From assembly GCF_027579695.1 (NCBI RefSeq), contig NC_083579.1:71657371-71721370 (forward strand): 64,000 nucleotides of DNA, written 5' to 3'. The stretch is from Neoarius graeffei (taxonomy: Eukaryota > Chordata > Actinopteri > Siluriformes > Ariidae). The translations under genes were made by a program, and so were the position numbers. Every line of letters begins with the position of its first letter. Within the stretch, counting starts at the first letter, position 1. Below are positions 31,750-42,995 of the stretch, one piece after another. The notes under the pieces were generated by a model, which ran no database searches, was not told the DNA's origin, and saw only the letters and a list, made by a program, of their open reading frames with translations.

Positions 31750-32640
31750 AAATTAAGTGTGATACAGAGTAGCTGTGTTTAATCTTCTACTGAATTATTC
31801 TTTCACACTCGGCTCTGTTATATAACATTTTAAAGACTAGATGCAGGTAAGAAATATTATAAAAATGATAGCAAGACTTATTCATGTGTATGTTTTCAGC
31901 AGGCTAGACTATTGTAATGGTGTTTTTACAGAGCTTAGGAAAAATCAATCAGACAGCTGCAGTTTGTTCAGGATGCTGCTTCCAGAGTCCTCACTAACAC
32001 CAAGAAAGTGCGCTGTATTACACCGTTCCTCAAATCACTGCAATGGCTTCCTGTGTGTCAAAGGATAGAGTTTAAAATACTATGACTTGTCTCTAAAGCA
32101 CTAAATGGTCTCAGGCCTAAATACTGTATATCTCTGATTTACATGTTCGCTATGAAGCATCCAGACCTCTCAGGTTATCTGGCACTGGTTTACTCAGTGT
32201 TCCCTGAATCAAAACCAAATGAAGTGAGGCAGCGTTTAGTTTCTGTCTTCCTGACTCGTGGAAGAAGTTTCCAGAATACCTGAGGTCTGCTAAATACTAT
32301 CAGTTAATTCAAATCAGGGCTTAATGCATTATTGTTTAAAGCAGCTTTCCAATAAATTACATATGAAATTTCTTTTCAACATTTATGTTTTAACTACTCA
32401 TATGTTGCCTTTGCTGTTTTTGTCTCTGATTTTTTTAAATTAACTTCTTTTCATCTTTACACACTTATTCAGTTGTTTTTGTATTTGTTTCTGTTCTTAT
32501 CTTTTAATGAATGTTTGATATTCATATATGTTTTGATATATCTTCATGTTCAGTTCCACATCTGTAAGGATCAGTGCAGTTTGGGGGCAACAGGGGGAGA
32601 TATATCTTAATCAGAACACTGAAAACAGAACAGAAAAAGT
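31750..32640 (+). repeat. inverted segment of the V-unit spacer with LINE relic
   Basis: The sequence reads, in the opposite orientation to all other copies, the LINE relic (SRLDYCNGVFTEL, then LYVFAM-like codons at 31830-32350). It then reads the block complementary to TCCCCCTATTGACCCCAAAC near 32590. The flanks on both sides are in normal orientation. A local inversion of about 0.9 kb is the simplest reading. Confidence 0.55.
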
Positions 32641-33448
32641 CAATGAAAGATTAAAAATGGTATAAATACAAAGAGATACATGAGATCTTTGATTGGTGGT
32701 TTGTCTGACTAGCCAGTGCAGATACTGAAACATTATGTACTATGCCATTCCTGTTGATCATGAGAATAAAACAAAGGAAACCATTTGAAAACAGGCAAAA
32801 TGAACAGTTTTCATGAAAGAAAAAAAAAAATACCAGGTAATGATCACACTAAGAATAAATCTGTAGAACTTTTCTAAACTTTTCTTTTTCATCCTTCCTT
32901 AAAGATGGTGCTGCAAGAGCGGCAGCTAGTTGCAGTAACTCCGAGTGTGTTTATGTGTTTTGGTATGTTTTTGTACTTTTTCGTGTTTCTTTCTGCACTA
33001 GTCTCAGTTGGAAGTGTGCACCTCGGGATGTACTACTCATGAGATTGTGCATTTGTATTTTTCTCTTTTTCTTTCTGGGGCTATTTAAATCAGCATCAGC
33101 GGACCCTTTCAGCCACGGCTCCATTGTTTACACTTGGGAGCAGCTGTTAGCACTGCGCAACACCAAGGTACTCCCTGTGGAAAGACCAGTGATCCCCGCG
33201 GAATTAAGGAGAAGGAGAAGGGGATGCAGAGCTGGAATGAAGTGCCGGGAGAAGAAAAGATGGTATAAACCATGTAGACCGTCTGTCATCATGGGAAACG
33301 TAAGATCTCTCCCTAATAAGATGGATGAGCTAACGGTGCTAACCAGGCTGCAGAGGGAGTACCGGGAGTGTAGCCTTATGTGCTTCACAGAGACTTGGCA
33401 GAATTAACTCTCACCTGACTCACACGTCACTCTGGACAGATTTCAACT

Positions 33449-33846
33449 CATGAGAGCGAACAGGAAAGCCAAGGAGAGAGGTAAGAGGAAAGGAGGGGGC
33501 ATAGCGATGTTTGTGAATGACAGATGGTGTAACCCGGGGCACATCAGGGTAAAGGAGCAGTATTGCAGTAAAAACATTGAACTGCTAGCGGTTAGCATTC
33601 GGCCATATTACCTCCCGAGGGAATTCTCGCACGTTATCGCAATAACTGTGTACATCCCCCCAGTGGCCGATGCTGCTGCAGCCTGTGAGCTCTTACATAC
33701 TACAGTGTCAAAGCTTCAGACATCGCACCCCCAGTCCCTGCTCCTAATCTCTGGTGACTTCAATCATACTTCCCTGTCCTCCACTCTCCCAACCTTCACT
33801 CAGTATGTGAAATGCCACACCAGAGACAAGAGAACTTTGGATTTAA
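33449..33846 (+). pseudogene. LINE APE-type endonuclease fragment
   Basis: An ORF with GGGIAMFVNDRW, NIELLAVSIRPYYLPREF, VIAITVYIPP and the LLISGDFNH catalytic box of AP-endonuclease-like LINE domains. An upstream frame (33290-33400) carries MGNVRSLPNKMDEL and CFTETW. The domain is split between frames and interrupted by the MITE. Confidence 0.75.
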
Positions 33847-34066
33847 CCCTTTGGTGACTGACCCCTTGAAAATGGTTCCTCCAGGAACTATGACTTTTCA
33901 GTTGTCAAGACAACAGAAGAACTAAAATACAAAAACAGAAAGATACGTCACAATGCTCTTGTGCACAAAACAAAATGCTCTTGTATTTTAGTTTTTCCGT
34001 TGTCTTGACGACTGAAACGTCATCGTTCCTGGAGGAACCATGTTCAAGGGGTCAGTCACCAAAGGG
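33847..34066. mobile_element. piggyBac-like MITE inside the LINE
   Basis: A 220-bp element with near-perfect inverted repeats starting CCCTTTGGTGACTGACCCC. The flanks are TTAA at 33843-33846 and 34067-34070. The LINE reading frame (LDLT before, YVNTKGAY after) resumes across it. A TTAA duplication with CCC ends fits the piggyBac type. It folds into a hairpin almost end to end. Confidence 0.8.
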
Positions 34067-34904
34067 TTAATGTATGTGAACACCAAGGGCGCATATAGTT
34101 CATCACCCCTCCCCCCGCTGGGCCGTTCTGACCACAATCTGGTTCACTTGTCCCCTACATACATACCTATGGTGAATAAACAACCACCCACCAAGAGGTA
34201 TGTAAGGAGCTGGTCTGAGGAGACCAGTATGGCACTGAGGGACTGCTTTGACACCACGGACTGGGATGTGTTGTGTGAACCTCACAGGGATGACATTGAT
34301 AGCCTGACAACCTGCATCACGGATTCCATTAATTTCTGTGTTGAAAACACTGTGCCAGTCAGGAAGGTACAGTGTTTTCCCAACAATAAACCCTGGGTGA
34401 CCTCTGAACTAAAAGCCCTATTAAACGAGAAGAAGAGGGTTTTTAAATCTGGCAACAAGGAGGAGATGAGGAGAGTGCAGAGGGAGCTGAAGAGGGGGAT
34501 AAGGAGAGGCAAGGACAGCTACAGGAAGAAGCTGGAGGAGCGCCTCAAGGGGAGCAACACCAGAGAGGTATGGAGAGGCCTGAAAACCATCTCTGGCCAC
34601 ACAAAGGACAGTGGGAGGGGCCCTGTATCTGGGGGCCAAGACTGGGCAAATGAGTTGAATCTCTTTTTCAACAGATTTGACTGTGCCACCCCACCCTCCC
34701 CCACTCACCATAGTCCTGACCAGTCTGTGATATCACTCCACCCCCCCTCCCCTCATAATACCTCTGACACCAACAGCTCCCTCCTCACACCACATCACCC
34801 CCCTCCGATCCCTGCCAGACCAATCCACACACTCCACCCCTGACCTCACTCTACAGGACTCACACCTCGGCTACACCCCTCGCCTCTCCATAACAGCTGA
34901 TCAG

Positions 34905-35875
34905 GTGTTGAAGGAGCTGAGGAGGATCAAGACAAGGAAAGTTGCTGGCCCTGATGGTATCAACTCCATAGTGCTTAAGGACTGTGCAGATCAGCTCTGT
35001 GGGATTCTTCTGTACATTTTCAACCTGAGCCTCAGTCTTGAGAAAGTTCCACTTCTGTGGAAAACATCATGTGTGGTTCCAGTTTCCAAGACTGTGCACC
35101 CCAGGGAGCTCAACCACCTTTGGCCAGTAGCTTTAACATCTCACCTAATGAAGATCATGGAGAGGATTGTTCTCTCCCACCTCCGACACCTGGTGAACAG
35201 CGAGATGGACCCCCTGTAGTTCGCATATCGACCGGGCATTGGTGTGGATGACGCTGTCATTTACCTGCTACACCGGTCACTTTTGCAGCTGCAGGGCACT
35301 GGGAGCACTGTGAGAATCATGTTCTTTGACTTCTCCAGTGCTTTCAACACAATCCAGCCATCACTGCTTAAGGGGAAGCTGGAGGGAGCTGGTGTCGACT
35401 ACCACCTGGCTGCATGGATCACCGACTACCTCATTAACAGACCTCAGTATGTGAGGCTCCGCGACTGTGTGTCTGATGTGGTAGTCTGCAGCACAGGGGC
35501 TCCACGGGGTACAGCGCTCTCTCCTTTCCTCTTTACACATCTGACTTCAGCTACAACACGGACAGCTGCCACCTCCAGAAGTTCTCAGATGATACAGCCA
35601 TCGTTGGACGTGTGTCAGAGGGGGACAATCTGGAGTACAGAGAGGTCATCACCAACTTTGTCACCTGGTGCGAACTGAACCACCTGCGCATCAATGCCAG
35701 CAAGACAAAGGAGGTGGTGATTGATTTCAGAAGGACGGTTCCTCAGATTGCACCAGTGAACATCCAGGGTTTGGACATTGAGATCGTGGAGGAGTACAAA
35801 TACCTGGGTGTTCACCTCAACAACAAACTGGACTGGACTAACAACACAGATGTCCTGTACAAGAAGGGCACATAA
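34905..35875 (+). pseudogene. LINE reverse transcriptase, broken
   Basis: RT motifs in order: KVAGPDGINSIVLK, the stop after NSEMDPL, FAYRPGIGVDDAVIYLL, IMFFDFSSAFNTIQP and the GAPRGTALSP box. A frameshift follows, then KFSDDTAIVG (catalytic SDD in place of the usual A-D-D) and EEYKYLGVHL. The C-terminal region continues at 35990-36230 (DSIEVVGERRMLAKL). It is inactive because of the stop, the frameshift and the gap. Confidence 0.8.
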
Positions 35876-35884
35876 TAAATAATA

Positions 35885-35963
<79 letters not shown>

Positions 35964-36820
35964 TATGCATAAAAATAGTTTAAGGCCTCAGTCTTGGATT
36001 GTCCTCTGGACTCCATTGAGGTGGTGGGTGAGAGGAGGATGTTAGCCAAGCTGACCTCAATCATGGATAACCTATCTCACCCCCTACATGAGACTGTGGG
36101 GGCTTTAAGCAGCTCTTTTAGTAGTAGACTGCTACACCCACGGTGTACAGTAAGAAGGAGAGGTACCGCAGGTCATTCATACCTGCTGCTGTCAGACTGT
36201 ATAACACCCACAACTTGTAACGTAGCACCAATAACCTGTTTGTCGTTATATTTGCACTACTTCACCACTAACTACCTCTGCCATCTCTCATCGATGCAAT
36301 TATTATGTGCAATAATATAGGCCTTAAACTATTTTTATGCATACTTATATTTATATATATATAAATATTATTTTTGTATGTGTGTATATATACAGAGTCT
36401 ACCTGTAATGTGCAATTTTTCTGAGCCTCTCAATAAGGCAATTTTTCTATACTTTTTCACGGTAGATAATGCAAATAGCCCTTTGTATTTAATCCTTCGT
36501 TTGTCTAATTTTTATTTCAGTTTTATTTGTTATCTGCTTGACATTTTCTTGCTACTGTAACACATGAATTTCCCCGATGTGGGATGAATAAAGTGAATCT
36601 AATCTAATCTAATCTAATCTAATCTAATCTAATCTAATCTAATCTAATCTAATCTAAACAAATGCAGTAGCTGTTAAGAGCACTGTATAAAAACTCAAAT
36701 AATCATAGTGGTGTTCAGTCACCTGATCCACATAAAATACCAGAAAGCAATTTAAAACCTCATCAGATAACAAACCTCTGGTGTGTGTGTGTGTGTGTGC
36801 GTGTGTGTGTGTGTGTGTGA

Positions 36821-36859
36821 TGTTTTAGTAAGGCTGTTGTGTAAAAGTGCAGCACTGTG
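36821..36859 (-). promoter_or_regulatory. 23-RSS of V4, abutted by (CA)n
   Basis: CACAGTG, 23-bp spacer, ACTAAAACA. On the minus strand an approximately 40-bp (CA)n tract (36780-36819) begins immediately after the nonamer. Confidence 0.9.
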
Positions 36860-37420
36860 TTCCTTTGCTGCACAGTAATAAACAGCAGAGTCTGACTGGC
36901 GGAGTTGAGAGATGGTCAGACTTCCTTCAGTTGTGCTCTGTCTGCTCTGTTTGAATTGATCTTTAAATCCATCCTCATAGTTTGGCTCACTCGTCGGTCC
37001 AGCAGTATATCCAATTAGATCCATAACTGTGCTGCTTTTTTGCTGATACCATAGCATTACCCGTAAGCTGCTACCATCATGTTTACAAGTGATTTTAATT
37101 TCTTCTGTTTCATTGATTAGGATGAACGAAGTCTGTACAACTGTCACACTGTTTGCCCTACCTGTAAAAGCAAAAAGAAAAAAAGAGAGCGAGATAGAAA
37201 AATAGTTATAATCTTAACGTACTAAAGTGAATGTGAGTACATCAATAAAACAATTATTCAGTCAAATTCAGGAACTGCTTTATCTTGTTCATATAGTTTT
37301 GTTTAAAAATGTCAGTATGATGCAAGATTATTAAATGGTCCTACCAACAATCAAAATGAAAAACACACAGAGTTCCCAAGAACCATCCATCCTCATGAGG
37401 CACAGCTTCAGTGAACACAT
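36860..37420 (-). CDS. V4: family A T-cell receptor V segment, intact
   Basis: The leader is 37420-37345 (MCSLKLCLMRMDGSWELCVF, then hydrophobic FILIV) with a GTAGG donor. The V exon is 37161-36860, with no stops from acceptor TTTTACAG to the RSS. Key residues: first Cys in KITCKHDG, Trp in VMLWYQQKSS, VMDLIGYTAGPTSEPNYED, second Cys in SDSAVYYCAAKE. The Cys found before VTV in other A genes is Ser here. The CDR1 (HDGSSLRV) and CDR2 (GPTSEP) residues set it apart from V6 and V8. It lies just downstream of the LINE insertion. Confidence 0.88.
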
Positions 37421-37444
37421 TGAGATGAGACTTTATACCGTTAC

Positions 37445-37490
37445 AGAGGGGTGGGATGTGTTCAGCTTCCACATATAAACCAGGAAGTCC
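37445..37490 (-). promoter_or_regulatory. family A upstream promoter block (example: V4)
   Basis: The minus strand reads ACTTCCTGGTTTATATGTGG then AAGCTGAACACATCCCACC. A TATAAAG box (near 37434) follows, and then the ATG at 37420. The same block precedes V2, V6, V8, V11 and V13. The core TGTGGAAGCT is shared with family B. ETS-like GGAAG cores lie at both ends. Function is inferred from conservation and position. Confidence 0.5.
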
Positions 37491-37978
37491 CTGAAAAGCA
37501 GTAAAAGAAAAAAAAAATAGGTCTTGTTTCAAATTGTCGTATTAAAATTGTATTTTTTTTTAAATTACCATGTTGTTCTTGCAATTTTGCTGTATTCTTA
37601 AAATTTCTAAGAATGAAACTTTGAGGCAAAGTAGAGGACCTTAATGTCTGATAGCTATGAAAAAAAAAAGTAAGAAATCAGAAGTATACCGTAACTACCT
37701 GGATATTTTAAATTGTTTCTAATGTAATCAATGTTCATCTCATGTAAATCCTTTTTTCTTTCATAGGTTTACTTGCAGACCTACATTTTGGGAAAGGATT
37801 AAAGTCAGAGAATTAATAAAAGAGAAAAATATATGATATACTGTTTTCTACAACATAACATCGTTAGTTTCAAGTGTATAAAAAGAATCAACATAATAGT
37901 TCTCCGTTACCAGATGCTTATAAACAGCAGATGGTAATAGAAAACCCACTCCAGATAACACACTTGTGATGTGTGAGA

Positions 37979-38017
37979 TGTTTTAGTAAGGCTGTTGTGT
38001 AAGTGTGCAGCACTGTG
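37979..38017 (-). promoter_or_regulatory. 23-RSS of V5
   Basis: CACAGTG, 23-bp spacer, ACTAAAACA on the minus strand. Confidence 0.9.
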
Positions 38018-38522
38018 CTGACTGGCTGCACAGTAATAAACAGCAGAATCTGACTGACGGAGATTAGAGATGGTCAGACGTCCTGTAAGTGTGTCCTCTC
38101 TGATTATTTTGAACTGATCTTTAAATTCATCCTCATACTTTGGATCACTCAGTGCTGTATAGGTATATCCGATCAGTGCCATAACTGTCTGGCGGTTTTG
38201 CTGATACCAATACATGGAGTCTAAGCTATTGTCGTTATGGCTACAATTGATTGTAATGGTTTTGGTTTCATCGACTAGGATTGATGGAGTCTGTTGAATT
38301 GTTACACAGTTTGCATTCCCTGTTGAAGCAAAAAAGAAACATTTGTCAAAAAAATGAAATCAAAAACACACTATCATTTCAATGGTTTAGAGTCAATATG
38401 ATATTTATTTATTTAATTAATTCATACAGTCCATGAGTCCTACCAAAAAACAAAATGAAGGAAACGCAGAGTCCACAAGTACCATACATCCTTCTGATCC
38501 ACAGCCTGAGTGAGTCTGACAT
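38018..38522 (-). CDS. V5: family B T-cell receptor V segment, intact
   Basis: The leader is 38522-38444 (MSDSLRLWIRRMYGTCGLCV, then SFILFF), donor GTAGG. The V exon is 38319-38018. Cys in TINCSHND, Trp in SMYWYQQNRQ, VMALIGYTYTALSDPKYED, FKIIREDTLTGRLTISNL and Cys in SDSAVYYCAASQ. Open throughout. Its near twin V7 differs in CDR1 by Asn/Asp (38237 region), consistent with recent duplication. A (GA)n tract (38611-38647) lies upstream of its promoter. Confidence 0.88.
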
Positions 38523-38548
38523 GTTAGAGCATTGACATTTCATTTGCA

Positions 38549-38607
38549 CTATTAGAGGTGGTTTGGGTGTGATGATGTGATGAGCTTCCACATTTAAACA
38601 AGGAAGT

Positions 38608-38608
<1 letters not shown>
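38549..38608 (-). promoter_or_regulatory. family B upstream promoter block (example: V5)
   Basis: The minus strand reads ACTTCCTTGTTTAAATGTGG then AAGCTCATCACATCATCACA. It is repeated before V7, V9, V12, V14 and the orphan leader. It lacks the TATAAA seen in V1 and family A; that position reads TGCAAATG instead. A CRE-like stretch (GTCACATCA in most copies) resembles the conserved element of mammalian V-beta promoters, a weak similarity. Confidence 0.45.
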
Positions 38609-38651
<43 letters not shown>

Positions 38652-38905
38652 GTTCTGATTAAGATATATCTCCCCCTATTGACCCCAAATTGCACTGATC
38701 CTTACAGATGTGGAACTGAACCTGAAGATATATCAAAAAAATACATGAATATAAAACATTCAATAAAAGATAAGAACAGAAACAATCATAAAAACAACTG
38801 AAAAAGTGTTTATAGACGAAAAGAAATTCATTTAAAAACCAATAAAATAGAAAAAAATACATGTAAAAAACAATGAAAGCAAAGGCAAGCACATGAGTAG
38901 CTAAA

Positions 38906-39290
38906 AATAAATCTCATCTCATTATCTCTAGCCGCTTTATCCTTCTACAGGGTCGCAGGCAAGCTGGAGCCTATCCCAGCTGACTACGGGCGAAAGGCGG
39001 GGTACACCCTGGACAAGTCGCCAGATCATCACAGGGCTGACACATAGACACAGACAACCATTCACACTCACATTCACACCTACGCTCAATTTAGAGTCAC
39101 CAGTTAACCTAACCTGCATGTCTTTGGACTGTGGGGGAAACCGGAGCACCCGGAGGAAACCCATGCGGACACGGGGAGAACATGCAAACTCCACACAGAA
39201 AGGCCCTCGCTGGCCACGGGGCTCGAACCCGGACCTTCTTGCTGTGAGGCGACAGTGCTAACCACTACACCACCGTGCTGCCCGCAGACC
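38906..39290 (-). mobile_element. DANA/Mermaid-type SINE in the duplicated unit
   Basis: Full-length minus-strand SINE. Together with the plus-strand SINE at 39607 it forms an inverted pair about 300 bp apart. Both were copied to 42300 and 42996 by the tandem duplication. Confidence 0.85.
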
Positions 39291-39600
39291 TCATGTATTC
39301 TGGAAACTTCTTCCACAAATCAGGAAGACAGAAACTAAACGCTGCCTCACTTCATTTGGTTTTGATTCAGGGAACACTGAGTAAACCAGTGCCAGATAAC
39401 CTGAGAGGTCTGGATGCTTCATAGCGAACATGTAAATCAGAGATATACAGTATTTAGGCCTGAGACTATTTAGTGCTTTAGAGACAAGTAATAGTATTTT
39501 AAACTCTATCCTTTGACACACAGGAAGCCATTGCAGTGATTTGAGGAACGGTGTAATACAGCACACTTTCTTGGTGGAGTTTTATAAAATGTTATGTAAC
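39291..39600 (-). mobile_element. LINE RT C-terminal relic
   Basis: A 91-codon open relic (CCITPFLKSLQWLPVCQRI, FKILLLVSKALNSL, ALVYSVFPESKPNEV) of a non-LTR RT C-terminus, bounded by two SINEs of opposite orientation. No catalytic region is present. Confidence 0.65.
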
Positions 39601-39606
39601 AGAGCA

Positions 39607-39982
39607 GGCGGCACAGTGGTGTAGTGGTCAGCGCTGCTGCCTCACAGCAAGAAGGTCCGGGTTCGAGCCCCGTGGCTGGCCAGGCCCTTTCTGTGCGGTG
39701 TTTGTATGTTCTCCCCGTGTCCGCATGGGTTTCCTCCAGGTGCTCCGGTTTCCCCTACAGTCCAAAGACATGCAGGTTAGGTTAACTGGTGACTCTAAAT
39801 TGACCGTAGGTGTGAATGTGAGTGTGAATGGTTGTCTGTGTCTACGTGTCAGCCCTGTGATGACCTGGCGACTTGTCCAGGGTGTACCCCGCCTTTCGCC
39901 CGTAGTCAGCTGGGATAGGCTCCAGCTTGCCTGCGACCCTGTAGAAGGATAAAGCGGCTAGAGATAACGAGATGAGATGAGA
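39607..39982 (+). mobile_element. DANA/Mermaid-type SINE in the duplicated unit
   Basis: Full-length plus-strand copy from GGCGGCACAGTGG to the GAGATGAGATGAGA tail. Confidence 0.85.
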
Positions 39983-40162
39983 AAAAAAAAATTGACCAGG
40001 TAATGATCACACTAGGAATAAATCTGTAGAACTTTTCTAAACAAATGCAGTAGCTGTTAAGAGCACTGTATAAAAACTCCAATAATCATAGTGGTGTTCA
40101 GTCACCTGATCCACATAAAATACCAGAAAGGAATTTAAAACCTCATCAGATAACAAACCTCT

Positions 40163-40209
<47 letters not shown>

Positions 40210-40248
40210 TGTTTTAGTAAGGCTGTTGTGTAAATGTGCAGCACTGTG
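40210..40248 (-). promoter_or_regulatory. 23-RSS of V6, abutted by (CA)n
   Basis: CACAGTG, 23-bp spacer, ACTAAAACA. An approximately 44-bp (CA)n tract (40165-40208) starts right after the nonamer. Confidence 0.9.
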
Positions 40249-40804
40249 TTCCTTTGCTGCACAGTAATAAACAGCAGAGTCTGACTGGCGGAGTTGCGAG
40301 ATGGTCAGACTTCCTTCAATTGTGCTCTGTCTGCTCTGTTTGAATTGATCTTTAAATCCATCCTCATAGTTTGGATCACCCGTTTGTCCAGCAGTATATC
40401 CAATTAGATCCATAACTGTGCTGCTTTTTTGCTGATACCATAACATGAATGGTGCGGTGCTACTATCATGTTTACAAGTGATTGTTATTTCTTCTGTTTC
40501 ACTGATTAGGATGAATGAAGTCTGTTCAACTGTCACACAGTTTGCTCTCCCTGTTAAAGCAAAAGAAAAAAAAAGAAAAAAGAGAAATCTTGACGTATTA
40601 AAGTGAATGTGAGTGCATCAATAAGACAGATGTTCAGTCAAATTGAGTAACTGTTTTATCTTGTTCATATGTTTTTTTTTTTTGTTTAAAAAATGTCAGT
40701 ATGATGCAAGATTATTAAATGGTCCTACCAACAATCAAAATGAAAACCACACAGAGTTCCCAAGAACCATCCATCCTCATGAGGCACAGCTTCAGTGAAC
40801 ACAT
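40249..40804 (-). CDS. V6: family A T-cell receptor V segment, intact
   Basis: The leader is 40804-40729 (the MCSLKLCLMRMDGSW... type), donor GTAGG. The V exon is 40550-40249, starting GGAGAGCAAACTGTGTG after AACAG. Cys in TITCKHDSS, Trp in FMLWYQQKSS, VMDLIGYTAGQTGDPNYED, Cys in SDSAVYYCAAKE. Open from leader to RSS. The CDR1 STAPF and CDR2 GQTGDP residues are shared with the pseudogene V8, its duplicate. Confidence 0.88.
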
Positions 40805-41362
40805 TGAGATGAGACTTTATACCGTTACAGAGGGGTGGGATGTGTTCAGCTTCCACGTATAAACCAGGAAGTCCCTGAAAAGCAGTAAAAGAAAAAAAAA
40901 AAAAAGATCTTGTTTCAAATTGTCGTATTAAAATTGTATTTTTTTTTAAATTACCATGTTGTTCTTGCAATTTTGCTGTATTCTTAAAATTTCTAAGAAT
41001 GAAACTTTGAGGCAAAGTAGAGGACCTTAATGTCTGATAGCTATGAAAAAAAAGTAAGAAATCAGAAGTATACCGTAACTACCTGGATATTTTAAATTGT
41101 TTCTACTGTAATCAATGTTCATCTCATGTAAATCCTTTTTTCTTTCATAGGTTTACTTGCAGACCTACATTTTGGGAAAGGATTAAAGTCAGAGAATTAA
41201 TAAAAGAGAAAAATATATGATATACTGTTTTCTACAACATAACATCATTAGTTTCAAGTGTATAAAAAGAATCAACATAATAGTTCTCCGTTACCAGATG
41301 CTTATAAACACCAGCTGGTAATAGAAAACCCACTCCAGATAACACACTTGTGATGTGTGAGA

Positions 41363-41401
41363 TGTTTTAGTAAGGCTGTTGTGTAAGTGTGCAGCACTGT
41401 G
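41363..41401 (-). promoter_or_regulatory. 23-RSS of V7
   Basis: CACAGTG, 23-bp spacer, ACTAAAACA on the minus strand. Confidence 0.9.
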
Positions 41402-41906
41402 CTGACTGGCTGCACAGTAATAAACAGCAGAATCTGACTGACGGAGATTAGAGATGGTCAGACGTCCTGTAAGTGTGTCCTCTCTGATTATTTTGAACTG
41501 ATCTTTAAATTCATCCTCATACTTTGGATCACTCAGTGCTGTATAGGTATATCCGATCAGTGCCATAACTGTCTGGCGGTTTTGCTGATACCAATACATG
41601 GAGTCTAAGCTATTGTCGTCATGGCTACAATTGATTGTAATGGTTTTGGTTTCATCGACTAGGATTGATGGAGTCTGTTGAATTGTTACACAGTTTGCAT
41701 TCCCTGTTGAAGCAAAAAAGAAACATTTGTCAAAAAAATGAAATCAAAAACACACTATCATTTCAATGGTTTAGAGTCAATATGATATTTATTTATTTAA
41801 TTAATTCATACAGTCCATGAGTCCTACCAAAAAACAAAATGAAGGAAACGCAGAGTCCACAAGTACCATACATCCTTCTGATCCACAGCCTGAGTGAGTC
41901 TGACAT
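41402..41906 (-). CDS. V7: family B T-cell receptor V segment, intact
   Basis: The leader is 41906-41828 and the V exon 41703-41402, both open with consensus splice sites. The protein is like V5 (YTYTALSDPKYED, FKIIRED) apart from SHDD in place of SHND in CDR1. Upstream are the B promoter block (about 41937-41993) and a (GA)n tract (41995-42034). It is the duplicate partner of V5. Confidence 0.88.
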
Positions 41907-41991
41907 GTTAGAGCATTGACATTTCATTTGCACTATTAGAGGTGGGTTGGGTGTGATGATGTGACGAGCTTCCACATTTAAACAAGGAAGT

Positions 41992-42039
<48 letters not shown>

Positions 42040-42299
42040 GTTCTGATTAAGATATATCTCCCCCTATTGACCCCAAATTGCACTGATCCTTACAGATGTG
42101 GAACTGAACCTGAAGATATATCAAAAAAATACATGAATATAAAACATTCAATAAAAGATAAGAACAGAAACAATCATAAAAACAACTGAAAAAGTGTTTA
42201 TAGACGAAAAGAAATTCATTTAAAAACCAATAAAATAGAAAAAAAATACATGTAAAAAACAATGAAAGCAAAGGCAAGCACATGAGTAGCTAAAAATAA

Positions 42300-42678
42300 A
42301 TCTCATCTCATTATCTCTAGCCGCTTTATCCTTCTACAGGGTCGCAGGCAAGCTGGAGCCTATCCCAGCTGACTACGGGCGAAAGGCGGGGTACACCCTG
42401 GACAAGTCGCCAGATCATCACAGGGCTGACACATAGACACAGACAACCATTCACACTCACATTCACACCTACGCTCAATTTAGAGTCACCAGTTAACCTA
42501 ACCTGCATGTCTTTGGACTGTGGGGGAAACCGGAGCACCCAGAGGAAACCCATGCGGACACGGGGAGAACATGCAAACTCCACACAGAAAGGCCCTCGCT
42601 GGCCACGGGGCTCGAACCCGGACCTTCTTGCTGTGAGGCGACAGTGCTAACCACTACACCACCGTGCTGCCCGCAGAC
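42300..42678 (-). mobile_element. DANA/Mermaid-type SINE, duplicate of 38906-39290
   Basis: Same SINE in the same position of the second 3.39-kb unit, with very few substitutions (for example C to A in the CCGGAGG landmark, giving CCAGAGG). It arose by segmental duplication and is not a new insertion. Confidence 0.85.
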
Positions 42679-42990
42679 CTCATGTATTCTGGAAACTTCT
42701 TCCACAAATCAGGAAGACAGAAACTAAACGCTGCCTCACTTCATTTGGTTTTGATTCAGGGAACACTGAGTAAACCAGTGCCAGATAACCTGAGAGGTCT
42801 GGATGCTTCATAGCGAACATGTAAATCAGAGATATACAGTATTTAGGCCTGAGACTATTTAGTGCTTTAGAGACAAGTAATAGTATTTTAAACTCTATCC
42901 TTTGACACACAGGAAGCCATTGCAGTGATTTGAGGAACGGTGTAATACAGCACACTTTCTTGGTGGAGTTTTATAAAATGTTATGTAACA
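42679..42990 (-). mobile_element. LINE RT C-terminal relic, duplicate
   Basis: The encoded 91-residue relic reads the same as the one at 39291-39566, consistent with recent tandem duplication. Confidence 0.65.
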
Positions 42991-42995
42991 GAGCA

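Larger units (their letters stand above)
32880..36652 (+). mobile_element. LINE (L2/Rex-like non-LTR retrotransposon) with 7-bp TSD
   Basis: A 3.8-kb insertion flanked by TCTAAAC at 32873-32879 and 36653-36659. Removing it restores the spacer sequence seen intact near 40027-40045. It has a 5' region, an endonuclease ORF part, RT and a 3' end GATGAATAAAGTGAATCTAA followed by an (AATCT)n tail. It is decayed by stops, a frameshift near 35520, a TTAA MITE (33847-34066) and an (AT)n-filled gap near 35888-35960. Confidence 0.85.

Noticed and set aside
35885..36064. ORF with a run of Tyr-Ile repeats
   Set aside because: Translation of the (AT)n microsatellite.
36752..36860. His-Thr repeat C-terminus on the family A ORFs
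   Set aside because: It is a read-through of the RSS and the (CA)n tract. The germline V exon ends at the heptamer.
38549..38590. Octamer-like TGCAAAT in the family B promoters
   Set aside because: It sits where V1 and family A have the TATA box and matches the octamer at only 7 of 8 bases, so it is more likely a diverged TATA region.
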